Positions 25,953 through 35,321 are shown, counted from the first letter of the stretch. The stretch: 64,000 nucleotides of DNA from Luteipulveratus halotolerans (GCF_001247745.1 NZ_LAIR01000002.1:2356001-2420000); one strand, 5' to 3'. The notes: generated by a model not told the origin, from the letters alone. Numbers and translations: made by a program.

Positions 25953-28900
25953 TCAGGTGGCCGACCCGGAGCGGATCACCGTGCGCAGCGTGCGCAGTGC
26001 GACCGACAGCGGCGCGAGCCCCGGCGTGTCCAGCTCGTCGATGCCGGCGAGGGCCTGCGTCGCTCGGCCGATCGCCGCGTCGTGGTCACCGGACCACCGC
26101 TCGGCGCGCTCCTGCGCGGACAGGTCGGTCGGCGTACCGGCCAGCACTGCGCCGGTCAGCGCGTCGAGCACGGAGTAGAGGTCGTCACGGACCGCCCCGC
26201 GCGCGAGCGCGTCCCAGCGGTCGTCGCGCGGCAGCTGCGAGACCGACAGCAGCATCCGGTCGATGCCCAGGCTCTCGGAGAGCGTGAAGTACAGCTCGGC
26301 GACCGCCTGCGGCGACTCGCCCGTGGCCCGCGCCTGCTCGGCGATGTCGAGCAACGAGAACGTGTCGAGCAGCGCCGCGCCGCGCTCGGCCAGCTCAGCA
26401 GGGATGCCACCCTCGGCGAACCGGCCCGTCGCGTTGCGCTCCCACCGCTCACGCTCGTCACCGCGCAGCAGCTGTGGCACCTGCGGAGCGAGCTCGGCGA
26501 CGACCGGCGCGAACCGCTCGATCTCGGCCGTCACGTCGAGGTGGGACGGTCGGCTGTGCAGCAGCCACCGCACCGCACGGTCGATGAGCCGGCGGAACTC
26601 CAGGTAGAGCGTGGTCTGCGCCGCCGTGGGCACCCGGTTGTCGAGTGCCTCGACCGCCGCGACGAAGTCGCTCATCCCGAAGACCTCGCGGGCGATGACG
26701 TAGGCCCGCGCGACCTGCTCCGGAGAGGCACCGGTCTCTTCCTGCGCCCGGAACGCGAAGGTGATGCCGCCCCGGTTGATCATGCTGTTGGCGACGGCGT
26801 TGATGACGATCTCGCGCCGCAGCGGGTGCTCGGCCAGCTGGTCGGCGTACCGCTCGCGCAGCGCCTGCGGGAAGTAGTCACGCAGGGTGCCTGCGAACCA
26901 CGGGTCCTCGGTGAGACCGCTCTCGGCGAGGTCGGTCTTCAGCGCGAGCTTGGAGTAGGCGACCAGCACCGAGAACTCCGGCGAGGTCAGGCCCAGGCCC
27001 GCCTCGGCGCGCTTCTTGATCTCGCCCTTGCTGGGCAGGAACTCCAGCGCACGGTCGAGCTCACCACGCTTCTCCAGCCACCGGATCAGCCGCTCGTGCA
27101 CCGGGAGCATCAGGTGCTCCTGGGCCCGGGCGTTGCCGAGCAGGGTGTTCTGCTCGTAGTTGTGCCGCAGCACACGCTCGGCGACGTCGTCGGTCATCGA
27201 CTGCAGCAGCTCGTTGCGCTGGTCGAGCGTGAGGTCGCCGTCGCGCATGCGGTCGGTGAGCAGGATCTTGATGTTGACCTCGTGGTCGGAGGTGTCCACA
27301 CCGGCGGAGTTGTCGATCGCGTCGGTGTTGATGCGTACGCCGGCGCGCGCGGCCTCGATGCGCCCGAGCTGGCTGGCGCCGAGGTTGCCGCCCTCGCCGA
27401 CCACCTTGCAGCGCAGCTGCTTGCCGTCGACGCGGATGGCGTCGTTGGCGCGGTCACCGATGTCGGCACTGCTCTCGACGGCGGACTTGATGTAGGTGCC
27501 GATGCCGCCGTTCCAGAACAGGTCGACGTCGGCCAGCAGGATCGCCTTCATCAGCTCGGCGGGCGTGAGCGTCGTTGCGCCGCCCTCGATGCCGAGGGCA
27601 CGAGCGGCCCGCTCGCTCACCGGGATCGCCTTCGCCGTACGCGGCCACACGCCACCACCCTGGGAGATCAGCGTGGTGTCGTAGTCGGCCCACGACGAGC
27701 GCGGCAGCTCGAACAGCCGGCGCCGCTCGGCGTACGAGGTCGACGTCACCGGCTCGGGGTCGATGAAGATGTGCCGGTGGTCGAACGCCGCCACCAGCCG
27801 CGTCTGCTCCGACAGCAGCATGCCGTTGCCGAAGACGTCGCCGCTCATGTCTCCGATACCGACCGCGGTGAAGGGCTCGGTCTGGCAGTCGACGCCGAGG
27901 TCGCGGAAGTGCCGCTTGACCGACTCCCACGCGCCGCGGGCGGTGATGCCCATCGCCTTGTGGTCATAACCCGCCGAGCCGCCCGAGGCGAACGCGTCGT
28001 CGAGCCAGAAGCCGAAGTCCTGGGCGACACCGTTGGCGATGTCGGAGAACGTCGCGGTGCCCTTGTCGGCCGCCACCACGAGGTAGGTGTCGTCGGGGTC
28101 GTGACGCACGACGCGCTGCGGCGGCACGACCTCACCGGCGACCAGGTTGTCGGTGAGGTCGAGCAGGCCCGAGATGAACGCCTTGTACGAGGAGATGCCC
28201 TCGGCCATCCAGGCGTCACGGTCGGAGGGGTCGGGCAGGCTCTTGGCGACGAAACCACCCTTGGACCCGGTCGGCACGATGACGGCGTTCTTGACCATCT
28301 GCGCCTTGACCAGGCCGAGGATCTCGGTGCGGAAGTCCTCGCGTCGGTCGCTCCAGCGCAGACCACCTCGGGCGACCTTGCCGAACCGCAGGTGCACGCC
28401 CTCGACGCGCGGGCTGTAGCACCAGATCTCGAACATCGGCTTGGGGCTGGGCAGGCCCGGCACCGCCTGGCAGTCGATCTTGAGGCTCACCACAGGACGA
28501 CGGCTGCCGTCCTCGTCGCGCTGAAAAGCGTTGGTACGCAACGTCGCTCGCATCACACCCATGAACGCACGGATGATGCGGTCGTGGTCGAGGCTGGCGA
28601 CGTCCTCGAGAGCCGCCTCGATGCGGCGTACGACGTCGTCCTCGGCCGCGTCACGGTCGCCGGAGGCGAAGTCGGGGTCGAACCGCACCTCGAACAGCTC
28701 GACCAGAGCGCGCGCCAGGTCGACGTTGCCGACGAGCGCGGACACGAGGTAGTCCTGGCTGAACGTGAAGCCGATCTGGCGCAGGTACTTGGCGACCGCA
28801 CGCAGGACGACGACCTGGCGCCAGCGCAGCCGACCCTTGAGCACGAGTGCGTTGAAGCCGTCGCTCTCGGCGTCGCCCTCCCAGACCGCGGCGAACGCGT

Positions 28901-30827
28901 CCTGGAACACCTCACGAACGCCGGCGAGGTCCTGCTCGGTGCTCCCCCACACGCCCGCGTCGGTCGCACGCAGGCCGAAGTCGTAGACGTAGACCTTCTC
29001 GCCGTCAGCGCGGTGCATGGCGTAAGGCCGCTCGTCGGTGACCTTGACGCCGAGGTCGGTGAAGACCGGGAGCACGTCGGTGAGCACCAGCTTGGAGCGA
29101 CGGAACAGCTTGAACCGGCGCTCGTGGTCGTCGGCGCCGGGGTCGCGGTAGAGCGTGAGCAGCGTGTGGTCCTGACCCTCGAGCGCCTCGATGCGACGCA
29201 GGTCGGCGACACCCTGACGAGGACTGAAGTCCTCCTTGTAGGCCTCGGGGAACGCCCGCGAGTAGAGGCTGATCACGCGGGCTGCGGCGTCGTCGCCGTC
29301 CTCGGCGCGTGACATGTCACCCAGCCGCTCACCCCAGGTGCGGGTGGCCTCGACGATGCGCTGCTGCAGGCTCGCCTCGTTGACGTCGGGCACCTGCGCA
29401 CCCGGCCGGAGGCGTACGACGAAGTGGATCCGGGCGAGCACCGCGTCACCGACGCTGGTGGTGTAGTCGACGGTCTCGGCGTCGAACTCGTCGCGCAGGA
29501 TGCGCTCCATGCTCAGCCGCACGGTGGTGTTGTAGCGGTCGCGCGGGAGGTAGACCAGGGCCGAGACGAACCGGCCGTAGTCGTCACGGCGCAGGAACAG
29601 GTGCGACTGGCGGCGCTCGCTCAGCCGCAGCACCTTGGTGGCGACGGCGTAGAGCTGCTCGGAGCTGGTCTGGAACAGCTCGTCGCGCGGATAGGTCTCG
29701 AGCACCTGCAGCAGGTCCTTGCCGGAGTGGCTGTCCGGCGCGAACCCGGCCCGGGCGAGCACCTTGGCGACGCGCTCGCGCACGATCGGCACCCGGCGTA
29801 CGGACTCGGTGTAGGCGCTGGAGGTGAACAGGCCCAGGAAGCGCTTCTCGCCGACCACGTTGCCGTCGGCGTCGAACGTCTTGACGCCGATGTAGTCGAG
29901 GTACGCGGTCCGGTGCACCGTCGCTCGCGAGTTGGCCTTGGTGATGATCAGCAGCTGCGGGTCACGCGCGGTCGCGCGGGCTTCGGGCGTGAGCCGGCTG
30001 AAGCTGTCGGACTGGCTGCCCGCACGGTCCCAGCGCAGGATGCCCAGGCCGGTGCCGGGCACCGAGCGGAGTACGTCCTCACCGTCGACAGTGTCGAGCG
30101 AGTACTCCTTGTATCCGAGGAAGGTGAAGTGGTCGTCGGCCAACCAGCGCAGGAAGCCCTGGGTGCGCTGGACGATCTCGGTGGGGACGCTGCTCGGCGG
30201 TGCGCTCTCCAGCTCGGTCATGAGCGTCTCGCACTCGGTGTGCATCTTGGCCCAGTCGTCGACCGCGACCCGGGCGTCCTCGAGGACCTTCTCGAGCGTG
30301 CGGACCAGCGCGGCGTCGGCCGCCTCGTCGGGGCCGAGGTCGATCTCGAGGTGCATCCACGACTCGTCGACGGCACCGGCCTCGCCGTGCTCAGGTCCCG
30401 GCGCGGAGTCGACGTCGCGGATCTCCTCGATGTCGCCGAGGGCGTTGCGGCGTACGACGAGCTGGGGGTGGATGAGCAGGTGCACGTCGCGGTCGGCGCG
30501 CGCGAGGGCTGCGGTGACCGAGTCGACGAGGAACGGCATGTCGTCGGTGACGACCTGCAGCACGGAGTAGGAGCATGTCCAGCCGTCGTGCTCCTGCGTG
30601 GGCTGGAAGATGCGGACCCGCGCGGTGCCGTCGGGACGCTGGGCCGCGAGCTCACGGTGGCTGCGGATGATGCCGGCGAGCATCGGTGAGCCGCACTCGG
30701 ACAGGTCGTCCTCGGCCACGTGCCGGAAATAGCGCCGGATCAGCCAACCAGGGATGTCACCCCCCGACTCCTCCAGCTCCGCGGTCTCGCGAAGGATGTC
30801 GTCCCGGGACTGCACAGGTGCAGACAT
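25953..30827 (-). CDS. gdh: NAD-specific glutamate dehydrogenase (large type)
   Basis: 1624 aa, the normal size for the 180-kDa class. It oxidatively deaminates glutamate to 2-oxoglutarate. ACT-like regulatory regions occupy about 60-600, and the catalytic core is around 750-1250. The core shows GGLRWSDRREDFRTEILGLV, KNAVIVPTGSKGGFV and the NAD-binding VVGEGGNLGASQLGRIE; a helical C-terminal domain follows. ATG 30827 (MSAPVQSRDDILRE) is chosen over an upstream extension on homology grounds. The pruA product at 37550 supplies glutamate from proline, so the two enzymes form one catabolic route. Confidence 0.96.
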   Translation of the reverse strand: MSAPVQSRDDILRETAELEESGGDIPGWLIRRYFRHVAEDDLSECGSPMLAGIIRSHRELAAQRPDGTARVRIFQPTQEHDGWTCSYSVLQVVTDDMPFLVDSVTAALARADRDVHLLIHPQLVVRRNALGDIEEIRDVDSAPGPEHGEAGAVDESWMHLEIDLGPDEAADAALVRTLEKVLEDARVAVDDWAKMHTECETLMTELESAPPSSVPTEIVQRTQGFLRWLADDHFTFLGYKEYSLDTVDGEDVLRSVPGTGLGILRWDRAGSQSDSFSRLTPEARATARDPQLLIITKANSRATVHRTAYLDYIGVKTFDADGNVVGEKRFLGLFTSSAYTESVRRVPIVRERVAKVLARAGFAPDSHSGKDLLQVLETYPRDELFQTSSEQLYAVATKVLRLSERRQSHLFLRRDDYGRFVSALVYLPRDRYNTTVRLSMERILRDEFDAETVDYTTSVGDAVLARIHFVVRLRPGAQVPDVNEASLQQRIVEATRTWGERLGDMSRAEDGDDAAARVISLYSRAFPEAYKEDFSPRQGVADLRRIEALEGQDHTLLTLYRDPGADDHERRFKLFRRSKLVLTDVLPVFTDLGVKVTDERPYAMHRADGEKVYVYDFGLRATDAGVWGSTEQDLAGVREVFQDAFAAVWEGDAESDGFNALVLKGRLRWRQVVVLRAVAKYLRQIGFTFSQDYLVSALVGNVDLARALVELFEVRFDPDFASGDRDAAEDDVVRRIEAALEDVASLDHDRIIRAFMGVMRATLRTNAFQRDEDGSRRPVVSLKIDCQAVPGLPSPKPMFEIWCYSPRVEGVHLRFGKVARGGLRWSDRREDFRTEILGLVKAQMVKNAVIVPTGSKGGFVAKSLPDPSDRDAWMAEGISSYKAFISGLLDLTDNLVAGEVVPPQRVVRHDPDDTYLVVAADKGTATFSDIANGVAQDFGFWLDDAFASGGSAGYDHKAMGITARGAWESVKRHFRDLGVDCQTEPFTAVGIGDMSGDVFGNGMLLSEQTRLVAAFDHRHIFIDPEPVTSTSYAERRRLFELPRSSWADYDTTLISQGGGVWPRTAKAIPVSERAARALGIEGGATTLTPAELMKAILLADVDLFWNGGIGTYIKSAVESSADIGDRANDAIRVDGKQLRCKVVGEGGNLGASQLGRIEAARAGVRINTDAIDNSAGVDTSDHEVNIKILLTDRMRDGDLTLDQRNELLQSMTDDVAERVLRHNYEQNTLLGNARAQEHLMLPVHERLIRWLEKRGELDRALEFLPSKGEIKKRAEAGLGLTSPEFSVLVAYSKLALKTDLAESGLTEDPWFAGTLRDYFPQALRERYADQLAEHPLRREIVINAVANSMINRGGITFAFRAQEETGASPEQVARAYVIAREVFGMSDFVAAVEALDNRVPTAAQTTLYLEFRRLIDRAVRWLLHSRPSHLDVTAEIERFAPVVAELAPQVPQLLRGDERERWERNATGRFAEGGIPAELAERGAALLDTFSLLDIAEQARATGESPQAVAELYFTLSESLGIDRMLLSVSQLPRDDRWDALARGAVRDDLYSVLDALTGAVLAGTPTDLSAQERAERWSGDHDAAIGRATQALAGIDELDTPGLAPLSVALRTLRTVIRSGSAT

Positions 30828-30968
30828 GGAGCTCTCTACCTCGATCAAAGCAGGGCATGTGACACACGTCGTTGTGCGCCAACAGCGAGAGTAACGCCGC
30901 TCTCTCCGGGCTCCTACTCGGCCCCGGCGCGACTGTGGGTGACGAGTCGGCATCGGCGGCGATCCGAT

Positions 30969-30974
30969 CTACAG
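30969..30974 (+). promoter_or_regulatory. Candidate -10 element for a leaderless transcript
   Basis: TACAGT, an extended-family -10 match, ends 7 nt before the GTG at 30982, where transcription would begin at or next to the start codon. No ribosome binding site is present. Confidence 0.35.
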
Positions 30975-30981
30975 TGCCCGT

Positions 30982-31578
30982 GTGTCCCACTCGACCGCGC
31001 CGCTCGCCTCCCGTGTCGCGGCGGCTGTCCCCCGGCTGCTCGCGGTCCAGGTCGAGCCCGCCGAGGAGGAGACCGCCGACCAGGTCGACGACGCCGTCGA
31101 GCGCCTCGCCGACGCGCTGCTCGACTGGCACGACGAGCTCGCCGACGGCCGGTCGCACCGACGCCTGCCGAGCCACCGCACCGCCGTCGACCTCGACCGT
31201 ACGACGCACGCCTCGCGCTCCCTCGCAGCCGCGGTCCGCAGTGGCCGGGTCCCGGGCAGCTCGGTGGCCGGCCAGACCGCGGCGGGTCAGCTGCGTGAGG
31301 TGGCCGCACTCGTCGATGAGGTCTGCACCTGCGTGCCCGACGAGGCGTTGCGTGACACCGGTCGGCAGGTCCACGAGGCGCTGCTGGCGCTGGCCACGGC
31401 ACTGCACGACGAGGCGGGCGTGCTGCAGGAGGAGGCGGGTCGGCTCGCCGGCCTGCGCCGCGCTCCCGCGACCGACGACACAGGCAGCGGGCCGACGGCG
31501 GTCGATCATCTACTCGGGCGCGTCGTCCGCGCAGAGCACCGCCTGCAGCGGGTGGCCGCCACTACCCTGCGGTCATGA
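30982..31578 (+). CDS. Hypothetical helical protein
   Basis: 198 aa, almost entirely alpha-helical by composition, rich in Ala, Leu, Glu and Arg with no transmembrane segment. Family not recognised. GTG 30982 has no ribosome binding site but has a -10-like TACAGT just upstream. Its stop overlaps the DUF2505 start by 4 nt, so the two are coupled. Confidence 0.65.
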   Translation: MSHSTAPLASRVAAAVPRLLAVQVEPAEEETADQVDDAVERLADALLDWHDELADGRSHRRLPSHRTAVDLDRTTHASRSLAAAVRSGRVPGSSVAGQTAAGQLREVAALVDEVCTCVPDEALRDTGRQVHEALLALATALHDEAGVLQEEAGRLAGLRRAPATDDTGSGPTAVDHLLGRVVRAEHRLQRVAATTLRS

Positions 31579-32066
31579 AGATCAGCGTCGACTGGACCTA
31601 TACCGCCGCACCCGACGAGGTCTGGGCCATGACCAGCTCGACCGAGTTCCAGGACCGCAAGTGTGCTGATGCGGGCGCCCAGTCCTACGACTCCAGCGTC
31701 ACCGCCGACGGCGACCGCACCGTCATCGTGACGACCCGCGAGATGGCCACCGAGGGCGTACCCGATGCGTTGCGCTCGCTGGCCGGTCGCACCGTCACCA
31801 TCACCGAGACGCAGACGTGGGGTCCGGCTGCGGCCGACGGGTCACGTGAGGCCGAGGTCCGCGTCGAGGCCAAGGGGCAGCCGGTGTCGATGAACGGCAA
31901 GGTCCGGATGGCGCCCGCCGCCGACAGCACTGCTGTCTCGCTGACCGGCGACCTCAAGGCGCGAGTTCCGTTGGTGGGCGGGCGGATCGAGAAGGCCGTG
32001 GCCCCGGTGATCGAGGCGGCCGCACGCTCCGAGGCCGAGGTCGGCGAGGAGTGGCTCGCCGGCTGA
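31575..32066 (+). CDS. DUF2505 domain protein (SRPBCC-like)
   Basis: 163 aa. The pattern ISVDWTYTAAPDEVWAMTSS at the N-terminus and a long C-terminal helix (GRIEKAVAPVIEAAARSEAE) match actinobacterial DUF2505 proteins, which have a START/SRPBCC-type lipid-binding fold. Biochemical role unknown. It is coupled to the upstream gene by an ATGA overlap and ends 18 nt before a strong hairpin terminator. Confidence 0.85.
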   Translation: MKISVDWTYTAAPDEVWAMTSSTEFQDRKCADAGAQSYDSSVTADGDRTVIVTTREMATEGVPDALRSLAGRTVTITETQTWGPAAADGSREAEVRVEAKGQPVSMNGKVRMAPAADSTAVSLTGDLKARVPLVGGRIEKAVAPVIEAAARSEAEVGEEWLAG

Positions 32067-32084
32067 GCACGCCCCTCTCCTGTA

Positions 32085-32134
32085 CGAAAATCGTCTGCCC
32101 GGCACTGCATGCAGTGCCGGGCAGACGGTTTTCG
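32085..32134 (+). terminator. Strong hairpin terminator, transposon target site
   Basis: The 25-bp arms are fully complementary except for one U-G pair (32091/32128), centred on TGCATGCA. The left arm begins CGAAAA and the right arm ends TTTTCG, so it would work in both directions. Before the 5.4-kb insertion it would have served both the DUF2505 gene and the convergent pruA. Its last 8 bases (32127-32134) are the left copy of the target duplication. Confidence 0.85.
32127..32134 (+). repeat. Left 8-bp target duplication (GGTTTTCG) of the ISL3-bounded block
   Basis: GGTTTTCG directly abuts the left ISL3-type terminal repeat at 32135. The same eight bases follow the right terminal repeat at 37532-37539. 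Eight base pairs is the usual ISL3-family duplication length. Confidence 0.8.
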
Positions 32135-32300
32135 GGCTCTTCCCAGATGAGGGTGTAGGTCGGCCGGGCGCGTCGGTCCGCAGGTAGACGTCGAGGTCTC
32201 CCGACGATGGAGGTTCCTACGCCATCCATCCGAAAGACCTCGACGTGACCGACGCTACCCCGGCGGCCGGCTTCGGCCGCCCTGACCTGACCGCCTTCGC
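32135..32300 (+). mobile_element. ISL3-family left-end remnant
   Basis: About 166 bp that match 36492-36655 with only a few differences, including the terminal repeat and the first codons of the transposase (SDATPAAGFGRPDLTAFA). Similarity stops at CTTCGC (32300). The rest of this copy is gone. Confidence 0.85.
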
Positions 32301-32302
32301 GT

Positions 32303-32315
32303 CTCATCCCAATCG
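32303..32315 (+). repeat. 13-bp match to the ISL3 right terminal repeat
   Basis: CTCATCCCAATCG is identical to the reverse complement of 37517-37529, the core of the ISL3 right end. It begins 2 bp after the left remnant ends. It may be a vestige of another ISL3-type end or of the event that destroyed the left copy. Confidence 0.55.
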
Positions 32316-32447
32316 ACCCTGATCGAGTCTGCTGACCCCCTCGACGAGAACGCAGCGACATCACAGCCACCCAACCCCGACCGTCCGGGAAGCCGGGACA
32401 CGTCACATGGCCTGTGCTGCGGGCGTGTCGAGTGGGTCGTCCAGGGG
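32316..32447. other. Non-coding stretch before the IS256 element
   Basis: About 130 bp between the ISL3 remnant and IS256. No supported gene, RNA or terminator is seen. With IS256 removed it would be continuous with 33903-33959, the region after the AraC-type gene. Confidence 0.5.
32440..32447 (+). repeat. Left 8-bp target duplication (TCCAGGGG) of IS256-type element
   Basis: TCCAGGGG ends right before the left terminal repeat at 32448 and is repeated at 33895-33902 after the right terminal repeat. Confidence 0.85.
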
Positions 32448-33894
32448 GGGACTGTCCGGCAAACGGTGTAACCGGCCTGACACGCCAACGCTGGTTGGCG
32501 AGGAAGGTCTGTGATGACCGAGACACTGGCGACTGTGTCGCCTGAAGATGATGACAGCGCTGACCATGTCGATGATCACGAGCGGGTTCGGCCGGCGGAA
32601 CAGCCCGCGGCGGTGATGTCCGAGCGAGCCGCGGTAGCGCAGCTGGTCCGTGCCGCCCGGGCGCGTGGTGAGGACCTGACCGGCCCGGACGGACTGCTGA
32701 AGCTGTTGACCAAGACCGTGCTGGAGACCGCGCTCGATGAGGAGATGAGCGAGCACCTGGGCTATGACAAGCACGCGGTCGAGGGCCGTGATGGTGGTAA
32801 CTCCCGCAACGGCACCCGGGCCAAGACGGTGCTGACCGACAACGTCGGCCCGGTCACGATCGAGGTCCCACGGTACCGGGACGGCAGCTTCGAACCGGTC
32901 ATCGTCAAGAAGCGACAACGCCGCCTGGGTGACGTCGACACCGTCGTGCTGTCGTTGTACGCCAAGGGCCTGACCACTGGTGAGATCAGCGCGCACTTCG
33001 CCGAGGTCTACGGCGCCTCGCTGTCCAAGGACCGCATCTCGGTGATCACCGACCGCGTCATCGACGAGATGAGCGAGTGGTGCGCCCGGCCGCTGCTGCC
33101 GGTCTACGCGGCGATCTTCATCGACGCGATCTACGTCAAGGTCCGTGACGGCCAGGTCGGCAACCGGCCCTTCTACGCCGCGATCGGGGTCGACCTGCAG
33201 GGTCGGCGCGACGTGCTCGGGCTATGGGCCGGCACCGCCGGGCACGGGGAGTCAGCGAAGTTCTGGATGAGCGTGCTGGCCGAGATCAAGAACCGTGGCG
33301 TGGCCGATGTGTTCTTCATCGTGTGCGACGGACTGAAGGGGCTGCCGGACTCAGCGAACGCGGTGTTCCCGCTGGCCACGGTCCAGACCTGCATCATCCA
33401 CCTGATCCGCGGGTCCTTCCGGTACGCCTCCAAGAAGTACTGGGAGGCGATGGCCAAGGACCTGCGCCCGATCTACACCGCACCGTCGCAGGAGGCGGCG
33501 TGGGCGGCGTTCGAGCAGTTCGAGGAGACCTGGGCGGCGATGTATCCCGCGATCTCACGGCTGTGGCGTGATGCGTGGGAGCAGTTCGTGCCGTTCCTGG
33601 ACTACGACGTGGAGATCCGCCGAGTTCTGTGCTCCACCAACGGGATCGAGTCCTTGAACGCCCGCTACCGGCGCGCGGTCACCGCCAAGGGCCACTTCCC
33701 AACCGAGCAGGCCGCGCTCAAGACGCTCTACCTGGTGACCCGGTCCCTGGACCCCAAGGGCACCGGTCAGGCACGCTGGACCATGCGCTGGAAGCCGGCC
33801 CTGAACGCGTTCGCCGTGACCTTCGCCGACCGCATGCCCGCGGCCGAGAACCTGTAACCAAGTACGCCGGTTACACCGATAACCGGACAGTCCC
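32448..33894 (+). mobile_element. IS256-family insertion sequence, complete
   Basis: 1447 bp. The 29-bp terminal inverted repeats (32448-32476 and 33866-33894) match at 26 of 29 positions, with GGGACTGTCCGG at the tips and CGGTGTAACCGGC inside. Each end is flanked by the 8-bp duplication TCCAGGGG. One intact transposase gene fills the element. It is inserted inside the ISL3-bounded block, so it arrived later, and it looks functional. Confidence 0.93.
32514..33857 (+). CDS. IS256-family (Mutator-type) transposase
   Basis: 447 aa DDE transposase. Catalytic residues are visible as Asp in YAAIFIDAIYVKVRDG, Asp in VFFIVCDGLKGLPDSANAVF and Glu in CSTNGIESLNARYRRAV. Further family landmarks are ATVQTCIIHLIRGSFRYASK and an N-terminal HTH region with LTTGEISAHFAEVYGASLSK. 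ATG 32514 follows AGGAAGG; the GTG one codon earlier is also possible. Full length and without frameshift. Confidence 0.95.
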   Translation: MTETLATVSPEDDDSADHVDDHERVRPAEQPAAVMSERAAVAQLVRAARARGEDLTGPDGLLKLLTKTVLETALDEEMSEHLGYDKHAVEGRDGGNSRNGTRAKTVLTDNVGPVTIEVPRYRDGSFEPVIVKKRQRRLGDVDTVVLSLYAKGLTTGEISAHFAEVYGASLSKDRISVITDRVIDEMSEWCARPLLPVYAAIFIDAIYVKVRDGQVGNRPFYAAIGVDLQGRRDVLGLWAGTAGHGESAKFWMSVLAEIKNRGVADVFFIVCDGLKGLPDSANAVFPLATVQTCIIHLIRGSFRYASKKYWEAMAKDLRPIYTAPSQEAAWAAFEQFEETWAAMYPAISRLWRDAWEQFVPFLDYDVEIRRVLCSTNGIESLNARYRRAVTAKGHFPTEQAALKTLYLVTRSLDPKGTGQARWTMRWKPALNAFAVTFADRMPAAENL

Positions 33895-33902
33895 TCCAGG
33901 GG
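33895..33902 (+). repeat. Right 8-bp target duplication (TCCAGGGG) of IS256-type element
   Basis: Identical to 32440-32447 and directly adjoining the right terminal repeat, confirming the element boundary at 33894. Confidence 0.85.
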
Positions 33903-33959
33903 CGACGCAGGAGGGTCGACGCGACGTGCTGAGAGGTGGTTCTATGGCATGGCGATAGG

Positions 33960-34901
33960 TCAGGAACGGCGTCGCTCCCTGCGCAGGAGGGAGCGCAGAG
34001 TCTCGGCGTTCGCGTAGCCGACCCGTAGCGCGATGTCGGCGGAGGTGAGGTCCGTGGTTGCCGAGAGGTGCCGAGCTCGTTCGATGCGAAGCCGTTGGAC
34101 GAAGCCGAGCGGAGTGAGGTTGAGCGCCGCACGGACTCGTCGTTCGAGGGTGCGCCGGCTGGTGCCGAGCGACTGCGCGACGAAGGCGACGTTGAACGGT
34201 TCGTCCAGGCGGGCGCGCACGAAGCGTTCGAACTCGACGACGATCGGGTCCTCGTGCCGGAGATGTTCGTAGGCGACGAAGGCCGCCTGCGACGGACGCT
34301 CGTCGATGATGAGGAGCTTGGCGACATGTTGGGCCAGGTCGGGGCTGATCGATCGCACGAGTGAGAGCGCGAGGTCGATGTGGGCGAAGGCGGCGCCGGC
34401 GGTGACGAGGTTCCCGTCGACCACGACCATGGTGTCGAGATCGAGGGCGACGGTCGGATAGCGCTTCAGGAACTCCGGCCCCAGGAACCAGCTGGTCGTC
34501 GCCCGCCGATGATCCATCCGTCCGGTCTCGGCCACAGCGAACACGCCGGTGCACGCCGCGGCGATCCGGGTGGTCGCGTCGTCGAGGCACCCGAGCGAGG
34601 CGATGACCGAACGAGCATCTCGGCTCTGGAGGGCGTCGTTGGTAGCGGCGGCCGTGAGGGTTCCAAGCGCAGGGACGACGACCACGTCGAACTCTGCGGA
34701 CTCCGACAGCGGGTGGTCCACCGACAGGGTCATCGATGCCGTCGTGGTCACTGTCCGTTTCGGTCCGAGGATGGCGAGTTCGATCGGGTCGATCCGCGGG
34801 TCGACATCGCCGCGGGCTCCGTCGGCCACCCGCACGATGTCGATGACCGACGCGACAGCCGAACCGAAGCAGCCGTCGATCGCGATCAGTCCGATACGCA
34901 T
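33960..34901 (-). CDS. GATase1-like AraC-family transcriptional regulator
   Basis: 313 aa. A DJ-1/PfpI-like N-terminal domain (about 1-180; IAAACTGVFAVAETG holds the nucleophile-elbow cysteine) is joined to a C-terminal AraC HTH pair (about 215-310; GTSRRTLERRVRAALNLTPL and SADIALRVGYANAETLRSLL). FtrA/GlxA-like regulators of this type often sense small metabolites. ATG 34901 (MRIGLIAIDG) fits the domain start; an upstream extension would add non-conserved residues. It is divergent from the ABM gene, which it may control. Carried within the transposon-like block. Confidence 0.87.
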   Translation of the reverse strand: MRIGLIAIDGCFGSAVASVIDIVRVADGARGDVDPRIDPIELAILGPKRTVTTTASMTLSVDHPLSESAEFDVVVVPALGTLTAAATNDALQSRDARSVIASLGCLDDATTRIAAACTGVFAVAETGRMDHRRATTSWFLGPEFLKRYPTVALDLDTMVVVDGNLVTAGAAFAHIDLALSLVRSISPDLAQHVAKLLIIDERPSQAAFVAYEHLRHEDPIVVEFERFVRARLDEPFNVAFVAQSLGTSRRTLERRVRAALNLTPLGFVQRLRIERARHLSATTDLTSADIALRVGYANAETLRSLLRRERRRS

Positions 34902-35009
34902 GGCGCAAACAATAGCAATACTGCCGTATACGCCACTTCTCACATGCCCTTGCTCGTCCTACGCTGAACTCGCTTCACCAAGAAACCTCGACACCTAGGA
35001 GAACCCCTC

Positions 35010-35321
35010 ATGTCCACACCCGCATCACTTCCGTATGCCTTCGTCGCCAAGATCGTCGCGGCCGATGGACAGCACGACGCGCTCGCCGATCTGCTCGCCG
35101 GCGCTGTCGCGCTCGCCAACGAAGAAGTAGGAACGATTGTCTGGTTCGCGGTCAGGACCCACGCCGACACCTTCTGGATCTTCGATGCATTCCCCGACGA
35201 GGCCGCTCGCGACGCCCACGCCAACGGCGCCATCGTCGCAGCCCTGACGGACAATCAGCACCTCCTCGGCGCAGCACCCGAGATCATGGCGGCCGACGTC
35301 CTCGCGTCCAAGCTCCCGTAG
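35010..35321 (+). CDS. Antibiotic biosynthesis monooxygenase (ABM) domain protein
   Basis: 103 aa single-domain dimeric alpha/beta barrel protein. Typical features are VAKIVAADGQHDALADLLAG, ALANEEVGTIVWFAVRTHAD and TFWIFDAFPDEAARDAHANG. ABM proteins include quinol monooxygenases, heme-degrading enzymes and signalling variants; the substrate is not evident. ATG 35010 follows TAGGAG. The last 79 bp of the gene are repeated downstream at 35944. Confidence 0.85.
   Translation: MSTPASLPYAFVAKIVAADGQHDALADLLAGAVALANEEVGTIVWFAVRTHADTFWIFDAFPDEAARDAHANGAIVAALTDNQHLLGAAPEIMAADVLASKLP

Noticed and set aside
26082..29312. Very long open frames antisense to the glutamate dehydrogenase, secA, lpqB and other genes
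   Set aside because: They result from high G+C at third positions and have low-complexity Arg/Val/Gly-rich composition without domains.
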